A DNA stretch of 10,267 bases, taken from contig CALAUZ010000071.1 in the NCBI GenBank assembly GCA_937892105.1, positions 1 to 10,267 of the forward strand, read 5' to 3'. The position numbers and the translations under genes are program-made. The notes under the pieces were generated by a model. That model was not told the DNA's origin and did no database searches. It worked only from the letters and a program-made list of their open reading frames with translations. Within the stretch, counting starts at the first letter, position 1. Each line of letters begins with the position of its first letter. Shown here in pieces: positions 6,114-10,267 of the stretch. This DNA is from an uncultured Fretibacterium sp. (GTDB lineage: Bacteria; Synergistota; Synergistia; Synergistales; Aminobacteriaceae).

Positions 6114-8528
6114 GTGTATGACATGGAAGAGCTGAAAGCCCGGCCTGAAGTGATTTTACTAGCGGACTTGGCCAGAGATTGGCACAAGCTATCCTTCCTA
6201 GTAGACGTGAAGGCAGCAAGTCCGAAGACTATACGAGAAGTAGAATTATCAGTACGAGCCGGAGAACTAGTAGGGAAACTGTATGATTCATTGCGGGAAC
6301 GCTATATAAATCCCGAAAACCCTGCTTCACAAAGAAGCCTAAATATATTTTGTGTCCGAGTAGTATTCCTGCTATATGCGGAAGATGCCCGACTATTTGA
6401 GAAGGGACAGTTTCATGATTATCTGAAGTCTCGCGAAGCTACTGCGCTGTATGCTCTGCATAAGCTGTTTGACGTTCTTGACCAGAAGCCAGAAGAGAGA
6501 GAACCATACCTAGAGTCAGTATTGAGAGAATTTCCGTATGTAAATGGCGGACTTTTTGCGGAGAAAGATATAGAGCTGCCCCAGCTTGATGGAGAACCGT
6601 TGCGGATAATCCTAGAGGACATGAGCGAGGGCTTCGACTGGTCAGGAATAAGTCCGACAATATTCGGAGCAGTATTCGAGAGTACATTGAACCCAGAGAC
6701 GCGGCACTCAGGCGGAATGCATTACACGAGCGTCGAGAATATTCACAAGGTGATTGATCCGCTATTTCTTGACGGCCTGAATGATGAACTGAATGCGATA
6801 ATCTCCTCGCCAAAATCTCGAAGCCGAACGCAAAAGCTAAGAGTCTTTCAGAAGAAATTATCCGTTCTGAAATTCTTAGACCCCGCTTGTGGCTCAGGGA
6901 ACTTCCTGACAGAGTCGTATTTGTCGCTCCGTAGGATTGAGAACAGGATAATCAAGACACTTGCTGAAAGCTCATACACGCCGCCGAAAAATGAATCGCT
7001 AATCAAAGTACCAATCTCGCAGTTCTACGGAATAGAGATAAACGATTTCGCGGTGTCAGTAGCGCGAACCGCCCTGTGGATAGCCGAAGCGCAGATGTGG
7101 AACGAGACACAGAGAATGAATGAGGCTCAAAGGTTAATCACGTTTATAGGCGACTTTCTGCCTCTGAAGTCTTATAACAGGATAATCGAGGCGAATGCAC
7201 TGAGAATTGATTGGAGTAAAGTAGTAAGGACAGAAGAACTAAATTTTATTATGGGTAATCCTCCTTTCATAGGCCAATCAGTGCGAACGAGGGAACAGTC
7301 TGATGATATGGCATTTATCTGGGGCAAGGGAGAAATCGAGACGAAACTAGATTACGTAATATGCTGGTACAAGAAGGCGATGGACTACATCAAGGGGACA
7401 GCTGTAAAAGTTGCGTTTGTCTCAACAAATTCAATATGTCAAGGAGAATCAGTGCCAACATTCTGGAGAAAGATGATTGAGGACTACGGAGCAGTAATAA
7501 ACTTTGCGTATAAACCGTTTGTATGGAGTAGTGAGGCAGTGGAGGAAGCGGTAGTTCATTGCGTAATAGTCGGTTTTACGAGTTTTGAGAGTGGAGAAGC
7601 GAAGTTTATCTATGACCAGAACAGCAGCACTGAAGCCACGCACATTAACCCGTATCTTTATGACGCGCCGGACATGTGGATAACGAACAGGATGAACAAA
7701 CCGCGAAACGGTATCTCGAAGATGACGACAGGAAGCCCGCCGACAGATGACGGAGGATTACTCATGACATCGGATGAGAAAATACAGCTAGAGGCAAAAT
7801 ATCCAGTATTGTCGAAATATATTAGGCCGTTCATAGGAGCGCGAGAATTTTTGCATGATAAGGTCGGAGAATATTCGCGTTATTGCTTTTGGTTTAAGGA
7901 CGGCAACCCCTCAGATTATGCGAATATTCCAGAGATCAAGGCACGGCTTGAGAGAGTGAAAGCCATTCGAGAACGTAGCAATGCGGACAGGATTCGGAAA
8001 ATGGCCGATTACCCGTACCTTTTCTGCCAAAACAGACAACCTAGTTCCACGTATTTAGTGATTCCAAGACATTCATCCGAGAACCGCAGATATATTCCGA
8101 TCGGTTTCATGTTGCCAGAAGTAATAGCCGGTGATGCTTGTAGCATAATCCCAGACGTATCAATATATGAGTTTGGAGTGCTGACCTCAAGTGTTCATAT
8201 GGCATGGGTACGAGTTGTAGCCGGACGGATAAAGAGTGATATTCGTTACTCCCCGGCGGTATATAACAATTTTGTGTGGCCGTTGCCAAGTAAGAAGCAG
8301 AGAGCGAAAATCGAAATGACCGCGCAAAAAATCCTCGATGTTCGGGCGCAATTCCCTGAAAGTTCACTCGCCGACCTTTACGCGCCGTTGACGATGCCGG
8401 AAGAGTTATTGAAAGCTCACAAGGCTAACGATGTAGCAGTTTGTGAGGCATACGGCTGGCCAAAGGACATAAGCCAAGAAGAAATTGTGCGGAGGCTGTT
8501 TGGGCTGTATCATGAGCTGACTGCATGA
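6114..8528 (+). CDS. MmeI-like (type IIL/IIG) adenine DNA methyltransferase and target-recognition part
   Basis: This is the remaining 804-residue part of the interrupted enzyme. It contains the helical spacer, then RHSGGMHYTS (197-206), the AdoMet-binding motif I DPACGSGNF (256-264) and the gamma-class catalytic motif IV NPPF (382-385) for N6-adenine methylation. A C-terminal target-recognition region follows at about 550-725. The ending, with LTMPEELLKAHKANDVAVCEAYGW, is typical of the family. The frame opens just after the TGA at 6102-6104. The GTG at 6114 (or ATG at 6123) could allow restart because TGAGAG lies 6 bases upstream of the GTG, but that site is weak. If expressed, the protein would probably still bind and methylate its site without cutting. 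It ends one base from the convergent TIR gene with no terminator between. Family assignment is firm; expression and activity are uncertain. Confidence 0.87.
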   Translation: MYDMEELKARPEVILLADLARDWHKLSFLVDVKAASPKTIREVELSVRAGELVGKLYDSLRERYINPENPASQRSLNIFCVRVVFLLYAEDARLFEKGQFHDYLKSREATALYALHKLFDVLDQKPEEREPYLESVLREFPYVNGGLFAEKDIELPQLDGEPLRIILEDMSEGFDWSGISPTIFGAVFESTLNPETRHSGGMHYTSVENIHKVIDPLFLDGLNDELNAIISSPKSRSRTQKLRVFQKKLSVLKFLDPACGSGNFLTESYLSLRRIENRIIKTLAESSYTPPKNESLIKVPISQFYGIEINDFAVSVARTALWIAEAQMWNETQRMNEAQRLITFIGDFLPLKSYNRIIEANALRIDWSKVVRTEELNFIMGNPPFIGQSVRTREQSDDMAFIWGKGEIETKLDYVICWYKKAMDYIKGTAVKVAFVSTNSICQGESVPTFWRKMIEDYGAVINFAYKPFVWSSEAVEEAVVHCVIVGFTSFESGEAKFIYDQNSSTEATHINPYLYDAPDMWITNRMNKPRNGISKMTTGSPPTDDGGLLMTSDEKIQLEAKYPVLSKYIRPFIGAREFLHDKVGEYSRYCFWFKDGNPSDYANIPEIKARLERVKAIRERSNADRIRKMADYPYLFCQNRQPSSTYLVIPRHSSENRRYIPIGFMLPEVIAGDACSIIPDVSIYEFGVLTSSVHMAWVRVVAGRIKSDIRYSPAVYNNFVWPLPSKKQRAKIEMTAQKILDVRAQFPESSLADLYAPLTMPEELLKAHKANDVAVCEAYGWPKDISQEEIVRRLFGLYHELTA

Positions 8529-8529
8529 T

Positions 8530-9981
8530 TTATGGGAGAGTCCCGATGTCTTGGACATTGATGAAGCTACTGATAGGCAATGCTGGTATCATCAAATTGT
8601 CGTAAACGCTTGCTGGTTTACTCCTGCACTTGGATATTTTCTGTTTGAGGGCATCGATAGATTGTACTCCGAAGAGACTGAAGACTTTTTCACAGAACTT
8701 ACGTGAACGAAGTTTTTGCCATATGGAATAATCTGTATCAGAGTATATGTAGCATACGGGATACCATGATGGAGAATCTTCAATCCCTAGTTCTAGGCCG
8801 TCAAGTATCTGAAACAGGAAGAGGTCTGCATAAGCTATTGCTTTCCTTGAATAGATAGGTTGCATCTCTCTTTCTATGCAAATGATATGTCCTATTGGCG
8901 TTATTTGTTGCTTTAATTCTGGAGATGATTTCTTGATTGATGGCTCTAATTCGTATGTTTTGAACCAGAATGCCCCGTAACTACTTGGTAGTGTTTCCTC
9001 GCTTAGAGGAGACCTCCTGAGAAAGTAAGTGTGAACGAGTAAATCGTGAATGTTGGAGAACATCTCGTGATACAACAGATAAGTCATGGAACACAGGAAT
9101 AATTCCCATACGTGCAACTTGAAGATGTCGAAGCTGTAAACGTTGCAACCATTTGCTTGTGGTTCGAAGAAATGCAGATCGCATAGCGTGTTGTAGATAT
9201 GCTCGAAAGCTCCTGCAAGAAACTCACCGAGAGCGATTTTATCACTTGTAGCGAGTAGTTCTAGGAATTTAAGAAAGTAGCTTCTATTTTCGTTCATGGC
9301 TCTGAAGTCGTCTAAAAATCTATCAGGTATGAAGTTGTCCTTCCTGTAAAACCCCTTGAGGGAGTCTAAATAGAGATTTATGAAGTCATCAGCTGTATTT
9401 TTGTTGACGCGCTTGAAATCATGAGCTTCTAATTTTCTAACGGCCTCTCTCATAGGTAATAGGAACGTGGGTTCTTCCTTGAAGATATCTTCGGGGGGAG
9501 TACCGAGCGCAGGTTTCCTGTTTTCTGGTTGTTCATAAATAATCCTAAGTAGTTGATTGTACCCACTTTCATAGTGTTCATCGGAAAGATTAATATACAT
9601 TTTGCTTTTGAGATACGCAGGAAGGAATGGCTTTTCATCATCGTCAACTTCGATGATGATAGGTATAAATTTTCCTTGTTGAGTATCGTTATACACTTCA
9701 TAGGATATTACCGTAGTCTCAGCCCCTACTCCGCCCTTTCTAGAGTCTGCTTTTTTAGCGTAAGATTTATCGCAGATCATGAGGACTCTGTCAATTTCTT
9801 CGTCTTTAACAGACCGTTCCATGAAGGCATACATGTCTTGACCTGGCTTTAGGTCCCATACGTCAAGTACTACATCGATACCGTGTCTAAGCAATGCTTC
9901 AGCAAGTTCTATGGTCATATTCTTTGTATTTTCAGATTCCCAGCTGTATGAGATAAAAATTTTAGGTGTTCTGTCTAGCAT
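8530..9981 (-). CDS. TIR/SEFIR-domain protein, probable antiphage effector, with unknown C-terminal domain
   Basis: The first ~150 of 483 residues form a TIR/SEFIR-like domain. Box 1 is KIFISYSW (7-14). It is followed by GIDVVLDVWDLKPGQD, FMERSV, RVLMICDKSYAKKAD, GGVGAETTVISYEVY and KFIPIIIE. E88 in GAETT is the best candidate for the catalytic glutamate of TIR NAD+ hydrolases. Many bacterial TIR proteins deplete NAD+ during phage infection; activity here is inferred. Residues 170-483 have no domain I can name. They look mostly helical and aromatic-rich, with FDIFKLHVWELFLCSMTYLL resembling sensing regions of similar TIR proteins. The ATG at 9981 puts box 1 at the usual distance from the N-terminus. 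Only a weak AAAGGGA about 16 bases upstream could be a ribosome site. The recombinase gene ends 29 bases upstream on the same strand, so cotranscription is likely. Confidence 0.82.
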   Translation of the reverse strand: MLDRTPKIFISYSWESENTKNMTIELAEALLRHGIDVVLDVWDLKPGQDMYAFMERSVKDEEIDRVLMICDKSYAKKADSRKGGVGAETTVISYEVYNDTQQGKFIPIIIEVDDDEKPFLPAYLKSKMYINLSDEHYESGYNQLLRIIYEQPENRKPALGTPPEDIFKEEPTFLLPMREAVRKLEAHDFKRVNKNTADDFINLYLDSLKGFYRKDNFIPDRFLDDFRAMNENRSYFLKFLELLATSDKIALGEFLAGAFEHIYNTLCDLHFFEPQANGCNVYSFDIFKLHVWELFLCSMTYLLYHEMFSNIHDLLVHTYFLRRSPLSEETLPSSYGAFWFKTYELEPSIKKSSPELKQQITPIGHIICIEREMQPIYSRKAIAYADLFLFQILDGLELGIEDSPSWYPVCYIYSDTDYSIWQKLRSRKFCEKVFSLFGVQSIDALKQKISKCRSKPASVYDNLMIPALPISSFINVQDIGTLP

Positions 9982-10010
9982 AGTATTGTAATAAGTTCCC
10001 TTTCTTATGA

Positions 10011-10267
10011 CTAAAATGATTGTGAAATTCTGTACTTTTGTTCCGCTTTGGCTCTGCCGAGAGTAGCCCTGCTTATTCCAGTCATAGCAACAACCTGCTT
10101 GTAGGAATGATTCTGCAATAGCTCCAAAGCATGGTCAATTTGGATTCTAGTAAATTTCTTGGGGCGACCATCACGGAAATTGGGATTTTGTCGAGCGACA
10201 GCTTTACCTTCCTGAGTGCGCTGAATAATCATATCACGCTCAAATTCTGAGAAAGCGAGCATGATGT
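10011..10267 (-). CDS. Serine recombinase (resolvase/invertase family), C-terminal part (5' end outside window)
   Basis: The first visible residues, [20 protein letters not shown], are the end of the long E helix of small serine recombinases, so the catalytic N-terminal domain lies beyond the right edge and the ATG at 10262 is internal. GRPKKF then links to a C-terminal HTH ([20 protein letters not shown]), the Hin/Tn3-resolvase type DNA-binding domain. The enzyme would cut and rejoin DNA at a res or inversion site through a serine-DNA link. It may resolve multimers, invert a segment or belong to a transposon. It ends in TAG, which shows that TAG is used as an ordinary stop in this window. 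No res-like array is visible here. Family call is secure; subtype is not. Confidence 0.9.
   Translation of the reverse strand, partial: IMLAFSEFERDMIIQRTQEGKAVARQNPNFRDGRPKKFTRIQIDHALELLQNHSYKQVVAMTGISRATLGRAKAEQKYRISQSF

Noticed and set aside
9553..9852. Plus-strand frame of 99 codons opposite the TIR domain
   Set aside because: It is antisense to the most conserved part of the TIR gene, with no ribosome site or recognisable product.
1..10267. CRISPR array, tRNA/attachment site, insertion-sequence ends
   Set aside because: I saw no regularly spaced repeats, no tRNA-like cloverleaf and no transposase with terminal inverted repeats in the window.

Overview
The window looks like a piece of a conjugative mobile element (plasmid or integrative conjugative element) carrying a small defence cargo. 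The host is a bacterium with strong AGGAGG-type ribosome binding sites, moderate GC by eye, and frequent AGA/AGG, ATA and GGA codons. That would suit an anaerobic gut-type lineage such as Synergistota or Bacillota, but this is a weak inference and I cannot name a genus.

Left part (1-1120). The C-terminus of a TraG/VirD4-type conjugative coupling ATPase runs in from the left edge. It is followed by a small XRE-family repressor with an extended -10 promoter overlapped by GATA/TATC half-sites. A previously unlisted 43-codon ORF (891-1022) overlaps the end of the repressor gene and lies in the leader of the next gene. That leader can form mutually exclusive RNA pairings, one of them reaching the next gene's start region.

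Replication part (1121-5435). A 1290-residue replication protein appears to contain four tandem archaeo-eukaryotic-primase-like (AEP) modules. Only the third keeps the catalytic residues. A helix-turn-helix (HTH) follows near the C-terminus, then an Arg/Lys-rich tail. The end of this gene and about 330 bp after it are extremely G+T-rich on the + strand, contain a repeated 10-mer and end in an 11-G run, which makes this a candidate origin. A small unknown gene (5436-5633) follows, with its own extended -10 promoter.

Defence part (5748-10267). A single-chain MmeI-like (type IIL/IIG) restriction-modification enzyme is interrupted by two in-frame stop codons. They separate the PD-(D/E)XK nuclease motif from the otherwise intact methyltransferase and target-recognition part. 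Tail-to-tail with it, one base away, lies a 483-residue TIR/SEFIR-domain protein with an unrecognised C-terminal half. Upstream of that gene, on the same strand, is the C-terminal end of a serine recombinase that continues past the right edge.

In combination: the coupling protein serves transfer, the repressor, leader and primase-like protein would serve replication and its control, and the recombinase may resolve or move the element. The methyltransferase and TIR protein are the cargo. The broken nuclease suggests the restriction arm is off while the methylation arm may remain.
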